A stretch of DNA of 9,152 nucleotides from CAYQTE01 sp964420285 (GTDB lineage Bacteria > Planctomycetota > Phycisphaerae > Tepidisphaerales > Tepidisphaeraceae), in contig CAYQTE010000122.1 of the NCBI GenBank assembly GCA_964420285.1, forward strand, positions 1-9,152. Reading direction: 5' to 3'. Made by a program: the position numbers and the translations under genes. The notes below the pieces were generated by a model that saw only the letters and a list, made by a program, of their open reading frames with translations, was not told the DNA's origin and did not search any database. Below are positions 1 through 5,758 of this stretch, one piece after another; the first letter of the stretch is position 1, and each line of letters begins with the position of its first letter.

Positions 1-52
1 GAGTACCGGATTGTCGATCCGGTGGTTGCGGGTTCGAGCCCCGTCGCCCTCG
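1..52 (+). tRNA. tRNA-Asp (GTC), 3' part, cut by the window edge
   Basis: The sequence covers the end of the D-arm, the complete anticodon and T arms and the 3' acceptor strand. The anticodon stem is CCGGA (6-10) with TCCGG (18-22) around the 7-nt loop TTGTCGA, which places GTC at 13-15 and so reads aspartate codons. A 5-nt variable region (23-27) leads to the T arm: GCGGG (28-32), loop TTCGAGC, CCCGT (40-44). The 3' acceptor strand is CGCCCTC (45-51). Position 52 is G, the discriminator base usual for tRNA-Asp. CCA is not encoded. The 5' acceptor strand and most of the D-arm lie outside the window, so acceptor pairing cannot be checked. Confidence 0.92.
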
Positions 53-64
53 CTTCGTTTAGAT

Positions 65-109
65 AAACCCCTTTCCAGTCGCCCATAAGCGGCGATCGGA
101 AAGGGGTTT
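65..109 (+). terminator. Hairpin terminator after tRNA-Asp
   Basis: AAACCCCTTTCC (65-76) is the exact reverse complement of GGAAAGGGGTTT (98-109), a perfect 12-bp stem. After one mismatch (77/97) the pairing resumes with GTCGCC (78-83) against GGCGAT (91-96), leaving a small loop. The right arm ends in TTT and is followed by GTGTTGG, a weak T tract. It starts 13 nt after the tRNA discriminator base, so it most likely ends the tRNA transcript. The symmetry would allow it to work on either strand. Confidence 0.8.
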
Positions 110-220
110 GTGTTGGTGCAGCCGCCGCCCAAAGCGGACATTTCTATCGGGCTGAAGTGCCACATATTTTCCATTTGCCTGTGGCAAAAATAAATGATGC
201 CATAGACACCCGGCATCAGG

Positions 221-250
221 CCGGTTACGATGCCCTTGGTTGGTAACCGG
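221..250. repeat. 8-bp inverted repeat upstream of the RRM gene
   Basis: CCGGTTAC (221-228) and GTAACCGG (243-250) are exact reverse complements separated by 14 nt. The repeat lies about 150 nt before the RRM gene start, in the gene-free stretch 110-397. It could be an operator or an RNA hairpin in a long leader. There is no T tract, so it is unlikely to be a terminator. A second small hairpin, TTTGCC (174-179) with GGCAAA (183-188), sits just upstream. A possible -10 box TAAAAT (359-364) has no good -35, so no promoter is called. I see nothing else in this stretch. Confidence 0.4.
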
Positions 251-397
251 AAATTTCGGATTACGAGAAGAGTTTTTATTCTGTTCGCAGTCTTGTTCCC
301 GCCTGCCTCCCACCTCCTGGGCCCGAGTGTTGGCCTCTTTCCCTCCTGACCTGGAAAGTAAAATGTGGGTCTAATGCCCAACTCTCAAGGAGAACCT

Positions 398-742
398 ATG
401 GGCAAGAAGCTGTATGTTGGCAATTTGAGCTACGACGTCGATAGCTCGGCACTGGAACAACTGTTCACTCCCCACGGCACGGTGAGCAGCGCACAGATCA
501 TCAACGACCGGGACACCGGCCGGAGCAAGGGCTTCGGGTTTGTCGAAATGGGATCGGACGAAGAGGCCAAGACGGCCATCGACCAGCTCAACGGCAAGGA
601 TCATGGCGGCCGTGCCCTGACCGTCAATGAAGCCAAGCCCCGTGAAAACCGTCCGTCATCCGGCGGCGGCGGCTACGGTGGTGGCGGCGGCGGCGGACGC
701 AGAGGCGGCTCCAGCGGCGGCGGCGGACGCGACCGGTATTAA
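398..742 (+). CDS. Glycine-rich RRM RNA-binding protein
   Basis: A 114-residue single-domain RNA-binding protein, likely a cytoplasmic RNA chaperone. One RRM fills about residues 3-80. RNP2 is LYVGNL (5-10) and RNP1 is KGFGFVEM (44-51); these carry the aromatic residues that stack on RNA bases. The tail (about 88-114) is almost all Gly with Arg, Ser and Tyr and ends in RDRY, like the glycine-rich tails of cyanobacterial Rbp and plant GRP proteins. The ATG at 398 is chosen because AAGGAG (387-392) lies 5 nt upstream; in-frame GTG 365 and ATG 374 lack such a site. The gene is monocistronic, between two terminator-like hairpins. Members in cyanobacteria are often cold-induced, so a cold-shock role is plausible here but not shown. 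Confidence 0.95.
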   Translation: MGKKLYVGNLSYDVDSSALEQLFTPHGTVSSAQIINDRDTGRSKGFGFVEMGSDEEAKTAIDQLNGKDHGGRALTVNEAKPRENRPSSGGGGYGGGGGGGRRGGSSGGGGRDRY

Positions 743-790
743 AGGCTGGTAGCGGCCTTCCGCGGCCGGTAAAACTTCAGCGACAATCAA

Positions 791-840
791 CGGCGCCAGG
801 CAGGCCAAACGGCCCGTTCTGGCGCCGGTTGTTGTTGTTT
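791..840 (+). terminator. Hairpin terminator after the RRM gene
   Basis: CGGCGCCAG (791-799) pairs perfectly with CTGGCGCCG (819-827). Inside the loop, GGCC (803-806) can pair with GGCC (811-814). The stem is followed by GTTGTTGTTGTTTT (828-841), a T-rich run. It begins 48 nt after the RRM stop codon and ends about 20 nt before the next start, so it probably separates the RRM gene from the transglutaminase unit. The downstream unit's promoter is not obvious, so partial read-through is possible. Confidence 0.7.
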
Positions 841-861
841 TGCCGGAAGGAATGCACAGCC

Positions 862-1674
862 ATGCTGATTCGCATCGGATTCGAACTCACTTTCGACTTG
901 CCGGCGACCACGCCGATGCTGCTGATGCTCTATACGCATCCCGACTACGCCCCTTTGCTGAAGAAACCGGAATGGGTGCGGGTCGAGCCGGCGATTGACG
1001 TCAACAGTTTCATCGACAATTTCGGCAATCGCGCCGGGCACATCATCGCGCCGCAAGGCCGGCTGGTGATGAGCTACGACAATGTCATCCAGGACACGGG
1101 AATCCCGGAGACGAAGATCGATGGCGCCCGGCTGCATCCAGCCGAGGAACTGCCGCCGCACTGCCTGCCCTTCCTGCTGGCAAGCCGGTATTGCGAAGTC
1201 GATCGCATGTCGCAGATCGCATGGGATTTGTTCGGCAAGACACCGCCGACATGGGAACGCGTGGCGGCGGTGATGGATTACGTTCACAACCACATCACGT
1301 TCGGCTACGAATTCGCCCGCCCCACCAAGACGGCCCACGACGTCTGGACGGAAAAACGCGGCGTTTGCCGCGATTTCGCGCATCTGACGGTTACTCTGCT
1401 GCGGGCGCTAAACATTCCGGCTCGATACGCCACGGGATATCTGGGCGACATCGGCGTGCCGCCGGACCCGCTGCCGATGGATTTTTCGGCGTACTGCGAA
1501 GTGTATCTTGGCCACCGATGGTATACGCTGGACCCGCGTCACAACGTACCGCGCATCGGCCGAGTCCCGCAGGCGCGCGGCCGCGACGCGGTCGATGTCG
1601 CCTTGACGACCAGCTTCGGCACGGCGCAACTGGTGAAATTCAACGTGTGGACCGAGGAGATTCAAAGTGCCTAA
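862..1674 (+). CDS. Transglutaminase-like cysteine protein
   Basis: A 270-residue transglutaminase-like protein of the papain fold; members act as peptidases or amide-bond enzymes, and the substrate here is unknown. The N-terminal half (about 1-110) is a beta-rich leader domain usual in bacterial members. The core (about 115-235) carries RGVCRDFAH, with the expected nucleophile Cys169, then the typical LLRALNIPARYATGYLGD stretch. The segment DFSAYCEVYL follows, then WYTLDPRHN with Asp224 as the likely third triad residue. Where most relatives have His in a 'HAW' motif this one reads Ser-Ala-Tyr (about 209-211), so the His may be replaced or supplied by His218 or His227. No signal peptide or membrane segment is seen, so it is probably cytoplasmic. 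ATG 862 is used: GGAAGG (845-850) precedes it by 11 nt, and an in-frame TTG at 829 lies in the terminator. Its end overlaps the next gene by 8 bp. Confidence 0.9.
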   Translation: MLIRIGFELTFDLPATTPMLLMLYTHPDYAPLLKKPEWVRVEPAIDVNSFIDNFGNRAGHIIAPQGRLVMSYDNVIQDTGIPETKIDGARLHPAEELPPHCLPFLLASRYCEVDRMSQIAWDLFGKTPPTWERVAAVMDYVHNHITFGYEFARPTKTAHDVWTEKRGVCRDFAHLTVTLLRALNIPARYATGYLGDIGVPPDPLPMDFSAYCEVYLGHRWYTLDPRHNVPRIGRVPQARGRDAVDVALTTSFGTAQLVKFNVWTEEIQSA

Positions 1675-2056
1675 GACTGACGGCGAGAACGAAAAGACCA
1701 CGGCATCGTTAACCAAGCCGAGCAAACCAACCGGCCGGCGCAGCGCAGTGCCGAGCAGCGCCAGCGCCGACACGGTACGCAAGGTCATCGAGGACGTGTG
1801 CAAGCTGGCCGGCGCCAGCGTCGCAATCGAAGAGCAACTCGGCGAGATGGATCAGTCGCAGTCGAACCAGCGACGGCACGTGCAGGTGACCTACACGGGC
1901 GAGCGGCCGATGCCGTACGCGCAGTGGTTCAAGCTGGTCGACAGCATCGACGCCGCACTGGATCCGTCGGGGCTGATCGACTGGGAATACAGCGAATTGA
2001 GCGAAGAAGACGAAGACGAGCGTAACGCCGCCTGGGCGGTTGTGGGCAAGGCGTGA
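1667..2056 (+). CDS. Unrecognised small acidic protein, coupled to the transglutaminase gene
   Basis: A 129-residue protein of unknown function. The GTG start at 1667 is preceded by GAGGAGA (1654-1660) with a 6-nt spacer, and the first 8 bp overlap the end of the transglutaminase gene, which indicates translational coupling. The first 40 or so residues are polar and low in complexity (Lys, Thr, Ser, Pro), probably disordered. Residues about 42-115 look folded, with a predicted helix (VRKVIEDVCKLAG), a beta segment (RRHVQVTYTG) and a helix ending in WFKLVDSIDAAL. A strongly acidic run, ELSEEDEDE, lies near the end. There is no signal peptide, membrane segment or catalytic motif. The coupling suggests a partner or regulator of the transglutaminase, but this is inference only. 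Confidence 0.75.
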   Translation: MPKTDGENEKTTASLTKPSKPTGRRSAVPSSASADTVRKVIEDVCKLAGASVAIEEQLGEMDQSQSNQRRHVQVTYTGERPMPYAQWFKLVDSIDAALDPSGLIDWEYSELSEEDEDERNAAWAVVGKA

Positions 2057-2098
2057 GAGACAGGCCGACAGGGAGAAGAATTCGATTCGCCAGCGCGA

Positions 2099-3079
2099 TC
2101 ACGCGGCTCTGATTTTCGCGTCCACGGCTGATGGGTCCGGGATGCGAATGTCCCAGGCGAGGCCCAGTAAACCCATCAACCTGATCACGATATATGATGC
2201 ATCGAATTGCCACCAAAGCAGGCCGTGCCGCGCGCTGGAGGGAAAGGCGTGGTGGTTGTTATGCCAGCCTTCGCCGAGGCTCACCACGGCGATCGGGAAG
2301 TTATTCGTACTGTAATCGGCCGTCTTGAACGGACGAGTTCCCCAGACGTGGCACACGGAATTGATGCTCCAGGTGACGTGCTGCATCAGGCAGATGCGGA
2401 CCAGGCCACCCCAGATCACGCCGGAAATCACGCCGTGCCAGGAATGGTAATACGCGCCCAGGATCGCGCCCGGAACGGCCAGGCCCAGCGCGATCCAGAA
2501 GAAATAGAGTTGATCGATGACCAGTATTGCGGGATCGCAAAGCAGATCGGCGACGCTTCGGGACAGGTCCGGCGCGTCGGCGCTAAAACACCAGCCGACG
2601 TGGGCATGGAACATCCCGCGCAGACGCGCAAGCAGACCGTCACCGTGCAGATGAGGCGAATGCGGATCGCCGTCTCGATCGGACACTTGATGGTGCCGCC
2701 GGTGGGTGGCGCACCAGCGGATGAGCATTCCCTGCCCCGCCGCCGATCCGCAAATCGCCAGGGCCAGCCGCACCCACCGCGGCGTCTCGAAGGCCCGGTG
2801 CGTAAACAGGCGATGAAATCCGATCGTCACGCCGAATCCCATCAGGGCATACATGGCGAGCATGACGAGCACTTCCGGCCAGCCGACACCGATTCCGCCG
2901 GCGTGCGGACGCCACAGGAGCACGATCGCGGCGATCAAGCCCGCGATCGGGCCGACCACGGAGATGAACATGACGGCCTGTTGCAACCGGGGCATGCGCT
3001 CCACGGGCGGCGAAGGGTCGCGGGCTATGGTCGATATTTCCGTCTGGGCCCATGTGCGGGCTGGCGTTAACAAATCCAC
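2099..3079 (-). CDS. Membrane fatty-acid desaturase (acyl-CoA/acyl-lipid Delta9 type)
   Basis: A 326-residue integral membrane di-iron desaturase that introduces a double bond into a saturated acyl chain. All three histidine boxes are present: HRLFTH (89-94), HRRHH (126-130) and HNNHH (273-277) within GEGWHNNHHAFP. The auxiliary histidines His234 and His244, in the QHVTW...NSVCH stretch, are also kept. Hydrophobic segments at about 37-56, 69-88, 103-122 and two between about 188 and 230 give the usual paired-membrane layout with the boxes on the cytoplasmic face. Length is typical. The start is a GTG (3077-3079) with AGGA about 8 nt upstream; the next Met (codon 29, before the first membrane segment) is an alternative. 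It converges with the 1667-2056 gene, 42 bp apart, and is divergent from the helicase. No electron-donor gene is nearby. Specificity (Delta9, CoA or lipid) is inferred from family resemblance. Confidence 0.94.
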   Translation of the reverse strand: MDLLTPARTWAQTEISTIARDPSPPVERMPRLQQAVMFISVVGPIAGLIAAIVLLWRPHAGGIGVGWPEVLVMLAMYALMGFGVTIGFHRLFTHRAFETPRWVRLALAICGSAAGQGMLIRWCATHRRHHQVSDRDGDPHSPHLHGDGLLARLRGMFHAHVGWCFSADAPDLSRSVADLLCDPAILVIDQLYFFWIALGLAVPGAILGAYYHSWHGVISGVIWGGLVRICLMQHVTWSINSVCHVWGTRPFKTADYSTNNFPIAVVSLGEGWHNNHHAFPSSARHGLLWWQFDASYIVIRLMGLLGLAWDIRIPDPSAVDAKIRAA

Positions 3080-3101
3080 GCGATCGATCCTCAGTGAACC
3101 G

Positions 3102-3114
3102 GGCTCATTGAGCC
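3102..3114. promoter_or_regulatory. Palindrome in the desaturase leader, possible operator or hairpin
   Basis: GGCTCATTGAGCC is a 13-nt palindrome (6-bp arms around a central T), flanked by CCG and GG that extend partial symmetry. It lies 22 bp upstream of the desaturase GTG and downstream of its candidate -10 box, where a bound repressor would block transcription. As RNA it would form a short 5-bp hairpin close to the ribosome binding site. No regulator gene is near, so its role is inference. Confidence 0.35.
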
Positions 3115-3150
3115 GGAGCGAAAGTCAAGACTGCACGTTTCCGGCCACGC

Positions 3151-3156
3151 ATTATA
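3151..3156 (-). promoter_or_regulatory. Candidate -10 box of the desaturase gene
   Basis: On the minus strand this reads TATAAT, a perfect sigma70-type -10 hexamer, within CGGGCTATAATGCG. No convincing -35 lies 16-18 bp upstream; the best is GAATGT at 17 bp, which is poor. Transcription would start near 3144 and leave a leader of about 65 nt containing the 3102-3114 palindrome. Confidence 0.45.
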
Positions 3157-3198
3157 GCCCGCGGTCAGGAAGAACATTCAAACAGCCGATAAATCGCA

Positions 3199-3226
3199 TG
3201 GACAAATGGTTTATTTCTGCTATAGT
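3199..3226 (+). promoter_or_regulatory. Promoter of the DEAD-box helicase gene
   Basis: The -35 element TGGACA (3199-3204) and the -10 element TATAGT (3221-3226) each match the sigma70 consensus at 5 of 6 bases, with a 16-bp spacer. TG at 3218-3219, one base before the -10, makes it an extended -10 promoter. Transcription would begin near 3233, giving a leader of about 147 nt before the start codon at 3380. Long leaders are a known feature of several cold-regulated RNA helicase mRNAs. Confidence 0.6.
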
Positions 3227-3379
3227 CTGTGAGCCAACTGCCTGCCCCGACCCATCACGAAGCTTTGCCCGTACGGCACATTCCTGATTGTTCTGAGCCA
3301 GTTGCAGCGCATGGATCGGCTCGTTTTCGGCGTCCGCCGTGGCCCCTCTGGTGCGCATCGTCCACCAAGGGACTTGTTC

Positions 3380-4903
3380 ATGAAATTCAGTGATCTCAAG
3401 CTCATCGAGCCGTTGCTCCGCGCCGTTGCGGGCGCCGGCTACACCGACCCCACGCCCGTGCAGGCACAGGCCATTCCGCGGGTGCTGGAGGGTCGCGATC
3501 TGCTCGGCTGCGCCCAGACCGGCACCGGGAAAACCGCCGCCTTCGCGCTGCCGATCCTGCAGCGACTGGCCGCCAATCCGGTTCCCATCGGCCACACGCC
3601 GCGCGTGCGTTGCCTGATCCTCTGCCCTACCCGAGAGCTGGCGACGCAGATCGCCGGCGACTTCCGCACCTACGGCAAGCATGTCCGCTTTCGCATCGCC
3701 ACGGTCTTCGGCGGCGTCAATCAGAACCCGCAGGTCCAGGCACTTCGACAGGGTCTTGACGTCCTGGTGGCGACGCCCGGCCGGCTGCTCGATCTCATCG
3801 GGCAAGGCGTGGCCGATTTGCGCAATGTCGAGACGCTGGTTCTGGATGAAGCCGACCGGATGCTGGACATGGGGTTCATCGACGACATTCGCAAGATCGT
3901 CGCGCGGATTCCCCACGAGCGGCAGACGCTGATGTTCTCGGCCACCATGCCCCGCGAAATTCGCGGGCTGGCCGATTCGCTGCTGCGCAATCCGGTGGGC
4001 GTGCAGATCGCGCCGCCAGCGTCGACGGCCGACGGAATCAAGGAATCCGTCTACTTTGTCGAGAAATGCAACAAGCCGGCGCTCTTGGCGCATCTGGTGA
4101 ACGCGCTGCCCATGTCGCGGGCGATCGTCTTCACGCGCACGAAACACGGCGCCGATCGCGTGGTGCGCCAGCTTCATTCGTTCGGCATTCACTCTGAAGC
4201 CATCCACGGAAACAAGAGCCAGAACGCGCGGCAGCGAGCCCTGGACAATTTCCGCGCCAGCAAGACCGCCATCCTTATCGCGACGGATATCGCGTCGCGC
4301 GGCATCGACGTCGACGATATCACCCACGTCGTGAATTTCGACATCTCGCACGAGCCGGAAACCTACATCCATCGCATCGGCCGCACGGCTCGCGCCGGCG
4401 CAACCGGATCGGCCGTCTCGTTTTGCGACCGCGACGAAATGCCGAATCTCAAGGACATCGAGAAGCTCATTCGCCGCTCGATCCCGGTCAAGACCGATCA
4501 CCCGGCGTACGCCGCCCGCCCCGCCGCCTCCAATCCCGCGCGGCAGGGTCACCAGAGCGCTGGGCCCGCTTCTACGACGCATGGACCGTCCGCGCACCGG
4601 CCCGCCAGGCAACACGCGGCCGCCGCGCACGCGCCAGCGCATCCACCAGGCTCTCGACCGCAAAGCGGCCACGATCCGGCAGGGCAACCGGCCCCCCACC
4701 ATCACACCCATGCCTACGCCGTCGCACGATCCACCAACGGCCGCCCCGTCGCTGCTCACGCGCCGGCAATTCACAATACAAACGAGCACAGGCCGGCCCA
4801 GCACAAGACCACACAGCGGCGGGCGATCGCACGTGACGGCAGTATTCTTCGCCGCGCCGGCGCCGGCGTCATTCATCCGCACGATCGGAGCCGACATGCG
4901 TGA
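3380..4903 (+). CDS. DEAD-box ATP-dependent RNA helicase, RhlE-like, with His-rich tail
   Basis: A 507-residue RNA helicase that unwinds short RNA duplexes using ATP, with roles in ribosome assembly and mRNA decay in the family. Core motifs in order: Q motif around Gln28 (GYTDPTPVQ), motif I AQTGTGKT (45-52), PTREL (83-87), TPGR (132-135), DEAD (156-159), SAT (187-189), motif V TDIASRGID (302-310) and motif VI HRIGRTARAG (331-340). The ATG at 3380 has AAGGGA (3367-3372) 7 nt upstream; the in-frame TTG at 3302 has no such support. Residues about 375-507 form a low-complexity tail of Ala, Pro, Arg and His, with 18 histidines including HHHTH. Its third codon positions look less GC-biased than the core, as expected of a weakly constrained tail. 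RhlE-like is preferred over CsdA because the latter's extra folded domains are absent. Confidence 0.96.
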   Translation: MKFSDLKLIEPLLRAVAGAGYTDPTPVQAQAIPRVLEGRDLLGCAQTGTGKTAAFALPILQRLAANPVPIGHTPRVRCLILCPTRELATQIAGDFRTYGKHVRFRIATVFGGVNQNPQVQALRQGLDVLVATPGRLLDLIGQGVADLRNVETLVLDEADRMLDMGFIDDIRKIVARIPHERQTLMFSATMPREIRGLADSLLRNPVGVQIAPPASTADGIKESVYFVEKCNKPALLAHLVNALPMSRAIVFTRTKHGADRVVRQLHSFGIHSEAIHGNKSQNARQRALDNFRASKTAILIATDIASRGIDVDDITHVVNFDISHEPETYIHRIGRTARAGATGSAVSFCDRDEMPNLKDIEKLIRRSIPVKTDHPAYAARPAASNPARQGHQSAGPASTTHGPSAHRPARQHAAAAHAPAHPPGSRPQSGHDPAGQPAPHHHTHAYAVARSTNGRPVAAHAPAIHNTNEHRPAQHKTTQRRAIARDGSILRRAGAGVIHPHDRSRHA

Positions 4904-4981
4904 AACCGAAAAACTGCGGATCGATGCGGCAATGCGGCCTGCCGCCGTTGGCATCGTCCATTCACATCGGGAGCGATCACT

Positions 4982-5284
4982 GTGACCATCTATAGCATGT
5001 ACGTTCAGAACGGGCACAAAGCCGGTTTCTGGGTGCAACACCGAAGCTGGACCAGCACGTGCGCTCGCGTGTGCAGCATCGCGGGACAGCAGACTGGAAA
5101 ACTGCCTGGCGAACCGCCGCTGTACGGCAACGCCGAGGTGCTGGTGCAGGCGTTCGATGTCCGCAGCGGCCGGCCCGTTCAGATGGGACCGAAGCTGGAA
5201 ATGCCCGAGGATCGCAACTACGTGATTATTGCCGAGCCGGGCTGGTATCGTGGGACCACGGCATCGACCGCAGCGCATGGATAG
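4982..5284 (+). CDS. Unrecognised small protein, 100 residues
   Basis: A short protein I do not recognise. It starts at GTG 4982, with GGAG about 8 nt upstream, 78 nt after the helicase stop. It begins MTIYSMYVQNG and contains the aromatic, possibly structured stretch GFWVQHRSW, two cysteines in TCARVCS, a VLVQAFDVRSGRPV beta-like stretch and an ending EPGWYRG. There is no signal peptide, membrane segment or known catalytic motif. The folded-looking amino-acid mix and the good start signal argue that it is real. The CxxxC spacing could bind a metal or form a disulfide, which is speculation. It could be co-transcribed with the helicase, since no terminator is seen between them; only a weak hairpin, GCGGCA (4926-4931) with TGCCGC (4940-4945), lies in the gap. 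Confidence 0.68.
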   Translation: MTIYSMYVQNGHKAGFWVQHRSWTSTCARVCSIAGQQTGKLPGEPPLYGNAEVLVQAFDVRSGRPVQMGPKLEMPEDRNYVIIAEPGWYRGTTASTAAHG

Positions 5285-5392
5285 CAGCCGGTTAATTTCG
5301 CGCAAAGGGCTGTACGATCCTGGTCGATATCGGTAGAGCAGTGTCGTCGTGGCGGATGCCGCGACAAGAAGACGTTTACGGAGAGTGCCACC

Positions 5393-5722
5393 ATGACCGA
5401 AGAAATGAATACGCTCCCCAAGCCGCCGGGCCGGAAGCCATCGGACACCATCATCGATGTCGATCTTTCCGCGGAGATCAACGCGGCCATGGCAACGGAA
5501 CAGGGCGAGACCGTCCGCTGCGTCCGCGTCTACGGCGACAACTACCGCTGCAACTGGTGGAAACGCCGCGAGAACCCCGCGACCGGCAAACCCATGGCCA
5601 CGGGTTTCGATGTCAGTGAACTGCGCGTGCGCCGAAGTAGCTTCCTGAGAGTTAGGAAAACCGCCGAGGGACTGCGCATCCAGGACTTGACCCTCCGGCC
5701 GCCAGCCCGCACGCGGGTATGA
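5393..5722 (+). CDS. Unrecognised small basic protein, 109 residues
   Basis: A small protein of unknown function. ATG 5393 is preceded by GGAGAG (5380-5385) with a 7-nt spacer, a strong start signal. After a polar, Pro-rich N-terminus comes DTIIDVDLSAEINAAM, then VRCVRVYGDNYRCNWW with two Cys, two Trp and two Tyr, then a basic section (KRRENP, RVRRSSFLRVRK) and an Arg-rich end. The alternation of hydrophobic and basic residues suggests a small beta-rich nucleic-acid-binding fold, but no named domain is evident. It has no signal peptide or membrane segment. It stands 108 nt after the previous small gene and converges with the efflux operon, 30 bp from the end of the outer-membrane gene. A hairpin TCGTGGC (5347-5353) with GCCGCGA (5358-5364) lies in its leader. 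Confidence 0.72.
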   Translation: MTEEMNTLPKPPGRKPSDTIIDVDLSAEINAAMATEQGETVRCVRVYGDNYRCNWWKRRENPATGKPMATGFDVSELRVRRSSFLRVRKTAEGLRIQDLTLRPPARTRV

Positions 5723-5734
5723 ACGCGGGTTGGC

Positions 5735-5758
5735 GCGGCCGCAGCTTCGCCGCTATTT
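5735..5758 (+). terminator. Possible weak terminator between convergent genes
   Basis: GCGGC (5735-5739) pairs with GCCGC (5749-5753) around a 9-nt loop and is followed by TATTT. It lies 13 nt after the stop of the 5393-5722 gene and overlaps the last codons of the convergent outer-membrane gene. The stem is short and the T tract broken, so this is a weak call. Confidence 0.25.

Noticed and set aside
1..110. tRNA 3' end as a possible integration site
   Set aside because: No integrase, no repeat of the tRNA 3' end elsewhere in the window and no foreign-looking genes follow, so no island is supported.
59..313. 84-codon minus-strand frame upstream of the RRM gene
   Set aside because: It begins with GTG directly abutting the only purine-rich sequence, runs through the tRNA terminator hairpin, and has a composition unlike a protein.
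744..775. GC-rich self-complementary stretch just after the RRM stop
   Set aside because: Several short alternative pairings of GGCC/GCGG exist but none forms a long stem; the better terminator is at 791-840.
2207..3070. 287-codon plus-strand frame
   Set aside because: It is antisense to the desaturase, which has all three histidine boxes, and shows no recognisable domain or good start signal.
3152..5305. 717-codon open frame on the minus strand
   Set aside because: It runs antisense to the helicase, whose full motif set is certain. Its Arg/Gly/Ala-rich, low-complexity translation is typical of the shadow of a high-GC gene.
5711..5730. Direct repeat ACGCGGGT with a 12-bp period spanning a stop codon
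   Set aside because: Only two 8-bp copies in GC-rich sequence; could easily be chance and has no evident partner.
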